From positions 7,389,503 to 7,449,502 of the forward strand of contig NC_045143.1 of assembly GCF_008831285.2 (NCBI RefSeq): a stretch of 60,000 nucleotides of DNA, read 5' to 3'. How positions within the stretch are numbered: the first letter of the stretch is position 1; each line of letters opens with the position of its first letter. The position numbers and the translations under genes are program-made. The notes beneath the pieces were generated by a model. It saw only the letters and a program-made list of their open reading frames with translations, searched no databases and was not told the origin of the DNA. Positions 12,390-23,331 of the stretch are shown here, piece by piece. This stretch comes from Nymphaea colorata. Lineage: Eukaryota; Streptophyta; Magnoliopsida; Nymphaeales; Nymphaeaceae.

Positions 12390-13200
12390 TTATAGAGCAA
12401 CATCCCAAGCATGACAAGAATGTATGTGGTTGATGTGACTACTGAAAGACATTAAACAAGATGCGAATTATGCAGCAAGACTCTGCTGCAATAATCAAAG
12501 TATAATTAGACTTGCATAGAATCTGTAATTAGACTTGCATAGAATCTGTCTTCCATGCTCGAATAGAACACATAAAAGTAGATTATCATTTTATCAAAGA
12601 GAATGTACTCAAAAGATAGATTCACTTACAGGCAATCACTATAGAAGATCAAGTCATTGACATCTTTACCAAAGGCTTGCTAGTACAAATATTTACTAAG
12701 CTTAGAAGAATGTTAGGAGTCATGAGTAAATAGTCGGTAATAAGGAAGAGATTGTAAAGAGTCATCACTGACTCTCTCGAACAATCGTGTGCCTCCTCTT
12801 GTAAGTCGGTGACTAATGGTAAAAACATAAAGAAAAAAAAATTAATTAGAATGTGGTGGATTCTTCCACCACTAACTAATCCTCCCTATAAATGGGATGT
12901 TGGGCATTGTGAGTGCATTGAGTAAAAATTGATTGTTGAGTGTGTGCTCACTTTGTGAGCTGATGTGTGAGCTGATGTGTGAGCATTGAGTTAAAGTTGA
13001 GACATTAGAGTTGAGGCATTGGGTGCAAAGGGCATGGAAGTCCTTGGGTGTGAAAGTTTATAACGTGAGCTTAGTATATTTTGTCAAGTTGATTATTGAG
13101 AATTATTTTGGATGTCGAGACTTTGCCGTTTTTTCTCCGCATAAATTCGGGTTTGGATCTAAGTTATATCTAGAGCCTACATTTTCTCCCACAATTTGGA
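12390..13200 (+). mobile_element. Truncated Copia element, RNase H end plus 3' LTR
   Basis: At about 12560-12735 the + strand reads VDYHFIKE, then IEDQVIDIFTKGL, the conserved end of Copia RNase H, with stops in between. A purine-rich stretch (AAGGAAGAGA, about 12740) is followed by a TG that probably opens an LTR at about 12751. The LTR-like DNA has CTATAAAT (about 12890) and runs to about 13200, where its right end is uncertain. No 5' half is present, so this is a 5'-truncated copy or deletion remnant. Confidence 0.7.
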
Positions 13201-14527
13201 GATCCTGTTCAGATGTTAGTCTCAAGTAAATTAAACTGGTTGCATGGATCCTATTCAATTAATGTTTCGTTAAACGTTGTTTTAGGACTATGATTTTAGT
13301 CCCATATATATCTTCCAATTCAAGCACATAAGAAAGATTGCATAGTGATACAAATCGGTTTATATCTCTTTCCAAGCTGCTTAATAGGCCAAAATGAAAC
13401 TTTCAAAGCTACAGAATCGGCCCATTATTTAGTAACATATTCATAAGTGCATTAACTTTTGTTTTTTTAACTAAATAGATTATTTTTAAAAACATCTTAT
13501 ATGTAAGGTAATTTGGTCATGTGATCGATACAAGCCAATTCACTGCACTCTTTCTAAGACTAATTTGTTTCTAATCCCAGCATGAAAACTTTCACTTACA
13601 TGCCATTTTTCGGTGCAATTCATTTGGTTAGATCCAAATGTTTAAAACTTAAGCTGTGTAATTTTTAATCTTTCGAAAGATAAGTATGTTCTTGTCCCAA
13701 AGTATTAACTCCCACAATGTTGTTGACAAGATGAGAATCTCAAGATGTGTATGACATTACCAACTATTTCTCTAGCTCTTGCCATTGTGTCCCATGGCAC
13801 CCTATTGCTTCCCTTAGCATATATTTGGGCTTATATCTCACAAACCTATATAAGGGAGGGGTCAAAAAGGAGGAAAATTATACAGTCAGGAATTTTTCGG
13901 GTATAATACAGAAAAATTGTACATCTCAGGAATATTTTGAGAAAATCTCAGCAATTTTTTTTAAATAAAACATTTAATAAATCTTGAAAATTATATAAAA
14001 AATAAAAATTAATAAAAAATGTGAAAAAAAGTGAAAAACATGTATACTACATGTTTTCTTCATGATTTGTATTTTCTGATGGTTTTTTAAAAGACACATC
14101 TAATTGCCGTTTTGTACGGCTGACTTATTTCTTGGATACTATACGCTTTTTTTTTTTCGAATAGTATGTGTCTTAAGTGACAATGATGTAAATTAACTTA
14201 AAGGGTAACCAAAATTCTCAATAGATAGTCAAATGTACAAGTCCCGTCTGTAATTTGATGCCTTGTATGCATTGTTCGCATCACAAAATAGGCTTTTGAA
14301 TCAAATTGACGAAGCTCGAGATTCAGTTAATCAACCAAGTTAGTGATTTTAGCTGAATCATTTGGGAATCACCAAAACTTTAAAATATTTATTTTTGATT
14401 AAATGATGAAAGGTATACATAATTAATTAAGAATAAATAGAGTTAAAAATTTTAAAATGCGTAGTAAAGATGATACATGGAACTCTCGACGTGGCCCGTG
14501 AAAGAACACTGACAACATGACCCACCC
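13201..14527. other. AT-rich intergenic DNA, nothing recognised
   Basis: I see no gene, RNA or clear repeat. The stretch has poly-A/T runs (for example 13940-14040 and 14147-14158) and only short chance open frames. Confidence 0.5.
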
Positions 14528-14800
14528 ATCACTATTGGTGAGATAAGCACAGAAGGATTCTTAAAACATCCATGAACTTAACACATACTGATGGCTGTTT
14601 CATTTTCATCAGTAAAACGGACTTTTGCCCGAGGGCTACTTCATTGCTGTCAGGAAACCTTAAGTATTTCCGACGACAACGTTTTCCATCAATGAAAAGT
14701 CTGTTCTTCTGACAAAGGCTACAGGCTGTGGCTAAAATCCACCTATTACTGACGGTATGTTTTGCTACCGTCAGTAGTAAATGGTTTTGTTTAGAGCCAA
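14528..14800. repeat. Hairpin cluster, possible CACTA transposon end
   Basis: One perfect 8-bp inverted repeat, TACTGATG/CATCAGTA, lies at 14586-14593 and 14607-14614. A second near-perfect 13-bp one, ATTACTGACGGTA/TACCGTCAGTAGT, lies at 14745-14757 and 14766-14778. Short repeated ACTGACGG hairpins are typical of the subterminal regions of plant CACTA elements, and the string CACTA occurs at 14530. No transposase or opposite end was found. The 149-codon minus-strand open frame across this region is not recognised. Confidence 0.35.
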
Positions 14801-16022
14801 TCGGACCACCACTGAATCGATTCAAGTGGGCATATTCAGAACAATCTTTTAGAAAATTGGTTTTGTATTCCAAGTTTGTTAACCCATACATATCTAACAA
14901 TGTTGAATATTGAAGGTTTATTTGGAAGAACTTTTCTCGTATGATGTGCTTCTTGAGAGCAGTTGTAGTGCATAGAAGCATTTGAAATAAATTTCAAAGA
15001 CATCATTTGATTCAATTGTTAATGAGGATAAATGAAGTATTTATTGCAATATAGGCCGAATACTCTTCCTAGACCCATTTCCTTCATTAGCTAAAGTATA
15101 TTCATTGGTGCTATAGAAAGAAAAACAAAGGGGGGGCATGTAATCAATCAAATGTTTTATATCATGTTGGCTCAACTGCAACAGGACCAGATGCTCGATC
15201 TCTTAAGCACGAAAAAGGAGACATTCGTCTTCCATGATGCTTTGTTTGAACTGTAAATGACTTTCCACCATATGTGAATCTATCAAGGCGGTGTTGAAAA
15301 GGTAACTTAAATTCCTATTGTCACAAGGATATATGTTATTATTTATTAGAAATTAGTTACAAGATGTGTTACATGGTTCATCAAAGATTTTTATTATTAA
15401 ATCACCAAATATCAATTTGGTAGTTGATTTCCCGTGACAACATCGAAATGAAGTATTTGCCTTTTCTTCTTTCAAGATATGATTCAGTCAATGAGGTGAA
15501 ACGTTTTGAGAGTAGATTTTGAAAGAAAAGAAGACATTCTTCGAACATGTTTTGGCATATAATTGGAGGAAGAAAAGCATTTTTTTTTTCAGTTGACATA
15601 TTAGGACAACTTACTTCATCACAATTTAGGTATGATGCACATTGAGAAAAATATATGTGACATAATTAGCAGACTATTCTATATAGAGAAAAAAAGGCAA
15701 TTTAAATGATTGTTTGGATTTGAATTACATGAACATAAAATCTTTAGTTGTAAGTCATTGAGTAAGATAAAGTGATGTTGCCTTTTGCATGCTTTACTAT
15801 GAGTAAGAATGAAAAGGACAACCTTTGTAGTATATTGCAAAATATAAATGTAACAAATACTTATGTAGCAAATATATCATGTTGTGTTCCATTGCAAAGA
15901 CACATGATTTCGGTGTTTAAAAGTCAAGATTGTCATATCTTAATGCACTAATATACCATTGGTTATTTATAACTTGTTGCCTATAAAGGTCAGTTTTCTC
16001 CTTGCAGACACATATAGGTTCT
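14800..16022. other. Intergenic DNA, nothing recognised
   Basis: AT-rich DNA with short open frames only. No homology to other parts of the window was noticed. Confidence 0.5.
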
Positions 16023-16467
16023 TTAGGCCCTGTTCGATGCACAGGAAAAATCCTGTGCATCTGGTGAAATTTGTACGGTTGAGGGAAATTTATCCTGGTA
16101 AACAGTGTGTATGTCAAACGTTGACATTTTTCATCCGAAAAATGTATACTGCGAGGGCAAAATTAACCAGCAAAAAAATCCATCTCTTGATGTCGGACTT
16201 TTTACCACGGGGAATTTCACCTGCAATGCAGAATATCCTCTCTCGCTGCCTCTCTTCTCTCGCTCTCTCGTTCCTCTACGCCGATCATCGCTGCAGCTAT
16301 TGAACTCCACCACCGCATTCCGGCCGTGAAAAGAAGGGTTGGAGCTCCATCTTGCATGGTCGTTGTTAGATGGTGTGGCCTTCGCCGGTACTACGATGCC
16401 TAAATGCTTACATGGTCGCCTCTCTACGTCTCTCCGATGTTAAGAAAGCTTGCGTCAAGCTCAGAAC

Positions 16468-17040
16468 TATTAAAGAAGAACCTTCAATTTTGACTCATGA
16501 GCAATCAAGTCAGCAAGAAAATCATCTATCAAATAGCGTAACGCCCAAAACTAATGCAACGTCCAGCTTTGGTATCGACAGCTGCAAGGAACAAAACGCT
16601 TCTATGGAACGCCATTTAATGGGCTCTACAAATGGAAAGCAGCAGTTATCATGCGCCAGCCAGAATGCTCCCAATCTGATCCACGATTCTCACAATGCAA
16701 CGCAAGGAGAAAAGGAAAGCAATCTTGATGAGAGGATAAGAAGAAAAGAAAAAAAGAAAGATCATAAAGATGGTGATTTGGCTCACGATTCTCAAACTGA
16801 AATAATTATGCCCAAAAATCTCTCACCGGTTACAGGGAGATTTTTGTAGCCTCTTACTGCTGTACAAAAAGTGACGATGTACATAGAAAGTGTAATCAAG
16901 AAAAAGAATACAGAAAAGAAACAAAGAAGGAAGGCTCTTTGATTTTCTGATTGTGGATGTAGGTTCTCAAGGACTGAACCACGTAAATCTTGTGTTTTCT
17001 CTTTTCCTCTTCCTTTCTCTCTTGTTTCCTATTTTCTTTA
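16468..17040 (+). repeat. 5' LTR of the young Copia element
   Basis: 573 bp. It contains a continuous open frame of 126 codons (16469-16849 including the TAG) that ends in a lysine-rich part (RRKEKKKDHKDGD). This frame is in register with the PPR fragment upstream, so a fused open frame exists by chance. Confidence 0.95.
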
Positions 17041-17053
17041 TGGTATCAGAGCC
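17041..17053 (+). other. Primer-binding site (tRNA-Met)
   Basis: TGGTATCAGAGCC immediately follows the LTR. It is the standard site in plant Copia elements for priming by the initiator methionine tRNA. Confidence 0.93.
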
Positions 17054-17153
17054 ACTACAAGCCTTCATCGGCAGATAACTCCTGGAAATAAGTCATTTCC
17101 CTTAGTGCCGCCGTTGATATCCAAGGAAGTGCCGTCCTCTCAATTTGGTGACC

Positions 17154-20100
17154 ATGGCACCATCCACCTCAGCAGCATCTTCAAACAGTTTGCTCTATCC
17201 TTATCCCCTCAATTTGAACGTGGCCAATTTTGTTTCTCTGAAGTTGACACACAATAACTTCCTATTGTGGAAAACACAAGTCCTTGCACTCATTGAAAGT
17301 CAGGACATGGAGGGTTTTCTGACTGGTTCAATCTTTGCTCCGCCAAGTCACATTGTTGACCCTGCTGATCCGCAGCAACTAATCTCAAATCCCAATTTTG
17401 AATCGTGGCGTCGCTCCGACCGTCTTATAAAAGGATGGATCACTGGTATGTTGTCTGAAAACGTCCTTGGTTTAGTTGTTGGATTGAGTTCTTCTCAAGA
17501 AATTTGGTCCACTCTTGTTGATGCCTTTGCCCAAGAATCCCAAGAACGGGGTTTTCATCTTACTCATATGCTTACGACTTGTAAAAAGGGTAACGATGCC
17601 CTTGAAGTCTATGTCGCCAAGTTCAAAGCCATATGCGATCACTTGGCTGCCATAGGAAAATCTGTTGGAGACAAAGAAAAGGCCTTCTGGCTTCTCCAAG
17701 GACTGGGAAAAGGCTACGAGCCTTTCGTTATGGCCATGCTCAAGCCACCCGTTCCTTCTTACAAAGAATTGATATCTTTATTGCAAAGTTTGGAAGTGAG
17801 AAACAAATTTTTCAATTCTGACACTTTGCCCCAAGTTGCCTTCTATGCGCAATGTGACAATCAAAATCGACTCCGGGGCACTTACCAAATCTCTCGAGGA
17901 CGAGGACGGCATAATAGAGGTGGACGTGGAGGAGGCTACCATCAACATCATCCTTCTCACAGAGGTGGATACAATCCGTCTCAAACAGGTTACAACACTA
18001 AACCTCCTCAACCAAAAATCGATGGGTCGGCCACCTCCTTCAATTCATCCAAAGATATCGTTTGTCAAATTTGTAACAAGAAGAATCACTCTGTCATGAG
18101 ATGCTACAATCGTTTTAATCATTCTTTCCAAGTGGAAGATGCTACTCATGCCCTTGCAGCCCTTACTATAAGTGATCCACAAGATTCCGGATGGCTGGTT
18201 GATACTGGAGCTACAGGCCATATGACAGGGGACGCAAGTAAACTTAAGAACATTTCTCCTTATTATGATTCTGATATTGTTATTGTTGGGAACAGGCAGC
18301 ATATCCCAATCACACACGTTGGACAAGCTGATATTTCTCCAAATCTTTCTCTTAAGGATGTTCTCTATGTTCCTCGTCTCACTAAAGATCTTATCTCTGT
18401 TAGTAAATTGACTAACGATTTTCCATACATTTTTGAATTCACCTCCGGTCGATGCATCTTGAAGGACAAGAGGACGGGCAGGCTAGTGGCAACGGGAACT
18501 GAACAAGGCGGTCTCTATGAAGTTAACAACAATGGCAATCATAAAGCTTTCTTTTCATCACGTTTTCGACGGGCGACAGAAGAATCTTGGCATGCTCGAT
18601 TGGGACATCCTCAATCTAGTGTTCTCTCTTTTTTGAAGAATCATAAATACATTGATGTTTTACCTAATGGTTCATTTTCGATTTGTGCTAGTTGCCAAAT
18701 GGGAAAATCTTGCAAATTGCCTTTTCTTGAGAAAGATGATATTAGCTCTTTACCATTAGAAAAAATTCATAGTGATCTATGGGGGCCGGCACCCGTTCCA
18801 TCTCGAGAACAATATCTTTTCTATGCTATATTTGTTGATGACAATAGTCGTTTTACATGGTTTTACCCTCTAAGGCATAAATCTGATTTTTTTGATGCTT
18901 TTGTTCATTTTCACAAAATAGTTGAGCGTCAATTTGACAGGAAAATAAAAATCTTCCAAAGTGATGGAGGCGGTGAATACACTAGCTCTCGTTTCATAGC
19001 CTATCTTGATGCTCTTGGAATTAAACGTCAATATTCCTGCCCCAAGACACCTGAACAAAATGGCAAGGCAGAACGCAAGCATCGCTCTATCACTGAATTG
19101 GGATTAACATTGCTTTTCCATTCTAATGCTCCAGCACGTTTTTGGACTGACGCCTTCTCAACTGCGGTTTTCTTAATGAACAGGCTGCCCTCCGCCACCT
19201 TGAATATGCAGTCACCTTTTGTCATCTTGTTTAACAGGATGCCTAATTATTCCAGCATGCGCATTTTTGGGACCAGATGTTTCCCTTATTTGAGAGGATA
19301 CGCAAGGAACAAATTTGATCCTAAATCAGTTCCATGTGTTTTTATCGGCTATAGCACCCTTCATAAGGGTTACAAATGCTTCGAACCAAATTCCAGACGT
19401 CTATACATATCAAGGCATGTCGTCTTTGATGAAAATTCACTCCCTTTCAAAAACCAATCTTCTCTCTACAAGGACGACATCATGGGAAGTGATTTTATAT
19501 CTTTTGTCGACGTCGAAGGCTCAAGTGCTGGAACTCCATTAGATTCAGACGATCTCACACCTTGTTGCAGCCCTGCACCAGACCCGCGCCTAAATGTATA
19601 GGATCAAGACGCGACAAATGTGAGCTCCTTACCTACAAATGTTGATTCAGCCGATCCACTTGATCCAACGCCATCAGCTTCATCTAGCCCATCAAACTCT
19701 ATGGAACCTCGAGCCATAGTTACTAGATCTATGACTCGAGCAACATCTTCCCAAAGCAGAACAATGACCACTAGAGCTATGACGGGCATTCACAAACCCA
19801 ATCCAAAATATGCCAATGTTCATATCACTTACTCTAGCATTCCAAAAGAGCCCAAAAGAATTCAACATGCTCTTCGACACGATGGATGGAGAGCGGCAAT
19901 GGAAGAAGAAATGATGGCTCTGAGATCCAATAATACATGGGAATTAGTTCCAAAAGAACCCAATATGAACGTCATTGGATCTAAATGGGTTTTCAAATCC
20001 AAACTCAAAGCTGATGGAAGCCTTGATCGGCAAGCCTTGATCGGCTAAAGGCACGCTTGGTTGCCCGGGGTTTCACTCAAGTTGAAGGAATCGATTATCA

Positions 20101-21397
20101 AGAGACTTTCTCTCCTGTCATTCGACCCACTACTATAAGACTCGTTCTTTCTCTTGCAACCATTTTCAATTGGCGCATCAAACAATTAGATGTTAAAAAT
20201 ACCTTTCTACATGGATCACTTGATGAAAAAGTCTATATGTCCCAACCACCAGGGTTTGAGGATCCTCTTCTTCCGCATCATGTTTGCCGTCTTAAAAAGG
20301 CTTTATATGGTCTGAAGCAGGCCTCTAGAGCATGGTTTCAACGGGTAAGTGATTTCCTCTTTGTCAATGGATTTTGGAGCTGTTATTCTGATCCATCGAT
20401 GTTCACATTTCATGAGAATAACAATTGTCTCATTCTCTTAATCTATGTTGATGATATCGTGCTTACGGGTAGCTCTTCCAGCTTAATTCAGAATTTTCTC
20501 TCTAAACTTCAAGATGAATTTCCTGTGAAAGATATGGGGCAACTCAGCTATTTTCTTGGGATCAAAGTTTTACACACTGGCAATGGTCTCTTCCTCAATC
20601 AAGCAAAATATGCTCAAGACATTTTGGACCGTGCACAAATGATTGATTGCAAACCAATGAACACTCCCATGGCAACTAAGTTAGATCTTCTGGATACTTC
20701 ATCATACCCAGATCCTACATTTTATCGTGCGATAGTTGGATCCTTACAGTACCTCACAATCACTCGGCCGGAGATATCATTTTCAGTAAATTTCATCAGT
20801 CAATTTATGCAGAATCCTACCCGAGCTCACTTCAACATTGCCAAGCGTATTCTCCGTTACATCAAAGGGACTATCGATTATGGAATTCATCTCCTTTCTC
20901 AAAGTACGGTTGATTTATATGCCTTTTCCGATGCCGATTGGGCCGGATGTCATCTTACCAGAAGATTCACAACAGGGTACTGTACTTTTCTAGGAGCAAA
21001 TTGTATTTCTTGGAGTGCGAAGAAGCAAACCACCATCGCTCGATCCAGCACCGAGGCTGAATATCGTTCCATGGCATCAACAGCGGCCGAATTAACCTGG
21101 CTTCTTCAGATCCTTAGAGATATTGGCATTCCAATTATGAAAGCACCTGTTCTTCTTTGTGATAATGTCAGTGCTCTCTATTTAGCAAAAAAAACCAGTC
21201 TTTCACAATCGGTCGAAACATATTCAGATTGATTATCATTATGTGCGAGAAATGGCCACTTCAGGGAATCTCACCACTAGGTACGTGCCTTCTTCTGACC
21301 AAACTGCGGACATATTTACCAAAGCCTTGGGGAAAGATCAGTTTTTAAATTTACGAGTCAAACTCAACGTCATCAGTCGTTTTCGTTTGAGGGGGCG
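17154..21397 (+). pseudogene. Copia gag-pol with three discrete lesions
   Basis: The start chosen is the ATG at 17154 (ACCATGG context). In order: Gag (about residues 15-220); zinc knuckle CQICNKKNHSVMRC (about 18063); protease WLVDTGATGHMT (about 18190); GAG-pre-integrase WHARLGHPQ (about 18590); integrase with HSDLWGP, QSDGGGEY and PEQNGKAERKH, its DDE residues intact; reverse transcriptase with [11 protein letters not shown] (about 20440); RNase H with [15 protein letters not shown] and CDNVSALYL. Lesions: an in-frame TAG at 19599-19601 between integrase and reverse transcriptase; a 14-bp tandem duplication at 20017-20044 that shifts the frame; and one extra A in an eight-A run at about 21187 near the RNase H end. 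All catalytic motifs I can see are kept, fitting recent death. Confidence 0.93.
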
Positions 21398-21970
21398 TAT
21401 TAAAGAAGAACCTTCAATTTTGACTCATGAGCAATCAAGTCAGCAAGAAAATCATCTATCAAATAGTGTAACGCCCAAATCTAATGCAACGTCCAGCTTT
21501 GGTATCGACAGCTGCAAGGAACAAAACGCTTCTATGGAACGCCATTTAATGGGCTCTACAAATGGAAAGCAGCAGTTATCATGCGCCAGCCAGAATGCTC
21601 CCAATCTGATCCACGATTCTCACAATGCAACACAAGGAGAAAAGGAAAGCAATCTTGATGAGAGGATAAGAAGAAAATAAAAAAAGAAAGATCATAAAGA
21701 TGGTGATTTGGCTCACGATTCTCAAACTGAAATAATTATGCCCAAAAATCTCTCACCGGTTACAGGGAGATTTTTGTAGCCTCTTACTGCTGTACAAAAA
21801 GTGACGATGTACATAGAAAGTGTAATCAAGAAAAAAAATACAGAAAAGAAACAAAGAAGGAAGGCTCTTTGATTTTCTGATCGTGGACGTAGGTTCTCAA
21901 GGACCGAACCACGTAAATCTTGTGTTTTCTCTTTTCCTCTTCCTTTCTCTCTTGTTTCCTATTTTCTTTA
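21398..21970 (+). repeat. 3' LTR of the young Copia element
   Basis: 573 bp, same ends as the 5' LTR. The Pol frame has no stop before this LTR and reads on into it for about 94 codons, up to a TAA at 21678-21680. That TAA is a G-to-T change relative to the 5' LTR. Confidence 0.95.
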
Positions 21971-23266
21971 AGAACTGCCTCTCATGGCGAAAGTATCCAT
22001 GCCCACCTCATTACGTCCGGATTTCTACCAGGTTCTGTCTTTCTGTCCAACCACCTGATCGATATGTATGGGAAATTTCGGCTTCCAGACACTGCATGCC
22101 TGGTTTTTGAAGAAATCCCTCAAAGGAACACTTTCTCTTGGAACATTTTGATGATGGGTTTTGCTGACTGTGGAAGGATCACAGATGCACTCCAGTTGTT
22201 TGGCAAAATGTCTAAACTGGAGCGAGATGAAGTTTCCTGGAACACCATCATCGCAGGATGCGTTCAGAATGGTCGAGGTGAGGAAGGCCTAAAACTATTC
22301 ATTCGTATGCTTCGTGATTCCGATCATATTCCTAATTCATTTACCTTAGTCAGCGTCCTAAATTCTTGTTCGAGTCTGTTGGATTGGCCTTGGTTCACAA
22401 ATTCATTCTTTTTCCCTTAAACTGGACGCTTTGGTTGACGACCATTCGATCCAGTGTGCGCTTGTAAGTATGTGCATAAAACTTTGTGATATCGCAAACT
22501 ATTTTCGGCATATACTCTAGTGGAATTCCATAATTTCTGGCTTATTTTATACTCAGTGCTATATTTGAGCACTTGAACAGCAAAGCGTTTTTTTGTTCTT
22601 TTTCTTTGTGTTTATACCAATACAAATGCAGTGAGATTCCTTTGTTGTGAATTTGTGTCTCTGCAAGAAATAGAAGCTATTATTGCAAGGAATGAAGCTA
22701 GGAATTGCAACGATCAAATTTCTTGTTTACATAATTTTTGTCTGTACTGCATTCAAATAGAGAGACTGCCATGCATTCAAATAGTATGCTTAGGTGTAAA
22801 CCTCAACTTTTGTTTGTTTTGGAAGATCACCTTCCAATTTGTTTCCACGTGAATTTGGAGGAAAAAAAAAACAACTACTACTAACGGTCCCGAAAAAAGT
22901 CTTTCATACGTTACATCATCAATATCAAACAGGGTTAATTTTACTCTTCAAAAAACTATCCTGTCATCAAACAGAGCCTCAAATTAGAAGAGGGAGAAAT
23001 TTCATGTTGTAAATTTTTTCAGAAAAATTTACCATGGTAAATTTACCACGCTAAATTCTTCCATGCCATCAAACGGGCCCTTTAAGAACCTGAGTACTAA
23101 AGTTTTACAAGAGTATAAATTGAAATTATAAAAGATTAAACAGCATTAACAATGTGCAACTTGAAATTTGGTATCATACTTTATTTACCAATTCATTTAC
23201 CAATAAGAATTAGACTCGGTGGACTAGACCAATATCAGAGGATGTAGTCGATTGAGAGGAAACGCC

Positions 23267-23330
<64 letters not shown>
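23267..23330. repeat. (TTA)n microsatellite, about 21 units
   Basis: Uninterrupted TTA/ATT repeats over about 64 bp. Confidence 0.97.

Positions 23331-23331
<1 letters not shown>

Larger units (their letters stand above)
16468..21970 (+). mobile_element. Young Ty1/Copia LTR retrotransposon, 5503 bp
   Basis: Two 573-bp LTRs (16468-17040 and 21398-21970) differ at 8 positions by my count. A 5-bp target duplication AGAAC lies at 16463-16467 and 21971-21975. The primer site TGGTATCAGAGCC follows the 5' LTR directly (17041-17053), and a purine tract (GAGGGGG, 21389-21395) precedes the 3' LTR. The LTR ends are unusual: they start TATTAAAG and end TTCTTTA instead of TG...CA. The low LTR divergence makes this the youngest datable insertion in the window. 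Lineage is not certain; the Gag and integrase style fits Ale/Retrofit-like elements. Confidence 0.95.
16370..22545 (+). pseudogene. PLS-class PPR gene fragment, split by a Copia element
   Basis: Coding sequence at about 16370-16467 (ending ACVKLRT) resumes at 21976 and reads ASHGESIHAHLITSG, VFLSNHLIDMYGKF, then VSWNTIIAGCVQNGRG. These are hallmarks of plant PPR proteins of the PLS subclass, which bind organellar RNA and act in editing or processing. Joining 16467 to 21976 restores the frame exactly, so the gene was open here before the insertion. The fragment is broken downstream: near 22370 the frame shifts (continuing as GLGSQIHSFSLK) and a TAG lies at 22518-22520 just before another WNSIISG motif. 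The homology stops at about 22545, far short of a full PPR protein (usually 500-900 aa). It is a truncated, inactive copy. Confidence 0.88.
16026..23081. mobile_element. Candidate TIR transposon-like segment carrying a PPR gene fragment
   Basis: The left end GGCCCTGTTCGATG (16026) and the inverted right end CATCAAACGGGCCC (23067-23080) match at about 12 of 15 positions when aligned. Both are flanked by TTA (16023-16025 and 23082-23084), the target-site size and sequence expected of PIF/Harbinger-type elements. Inside the left end is a perfect hairpin, GCACAGGA/TCCTGTGC. After removing the nested Copia element the segment would be about 1.55 kb and hold the PPR fragment. It could be a gene-capturing (Pack-TIR-like) element. 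Alternatively, two separate small MITEs may lie on either side of the PPR fragment, since related CATCAAACAG motifs recur at about 22926 and 22967. Confidence 0.4.

Noticed and set aside
14532-14981. 149-codon minus-strand open frame
   Set aside because: It spans the hairpin cluster and has no recognisable domain or start context. Likely chance or transposon-derived.
16370-16849. 159-codon frame starting MVWPSP as one protein-coding gene
   Set aside because: Its first 33 codons are the PPR fragment and the rest is the retrotransposon LTR. It is an accidental fusion at the insertion point.
22631-22852. 73-codon frame downstream of the PPR fragment as a further exon
   Set aside because: It lacks PPR motifs, and the PPR homology ends near 22545 after a frameshift and a stop.
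23267-23330. CRISPR-like or other functional short repeat array
   Set aside because: It is a pure TTA trinucleotide microsatellite in plant DNA with no spacers.
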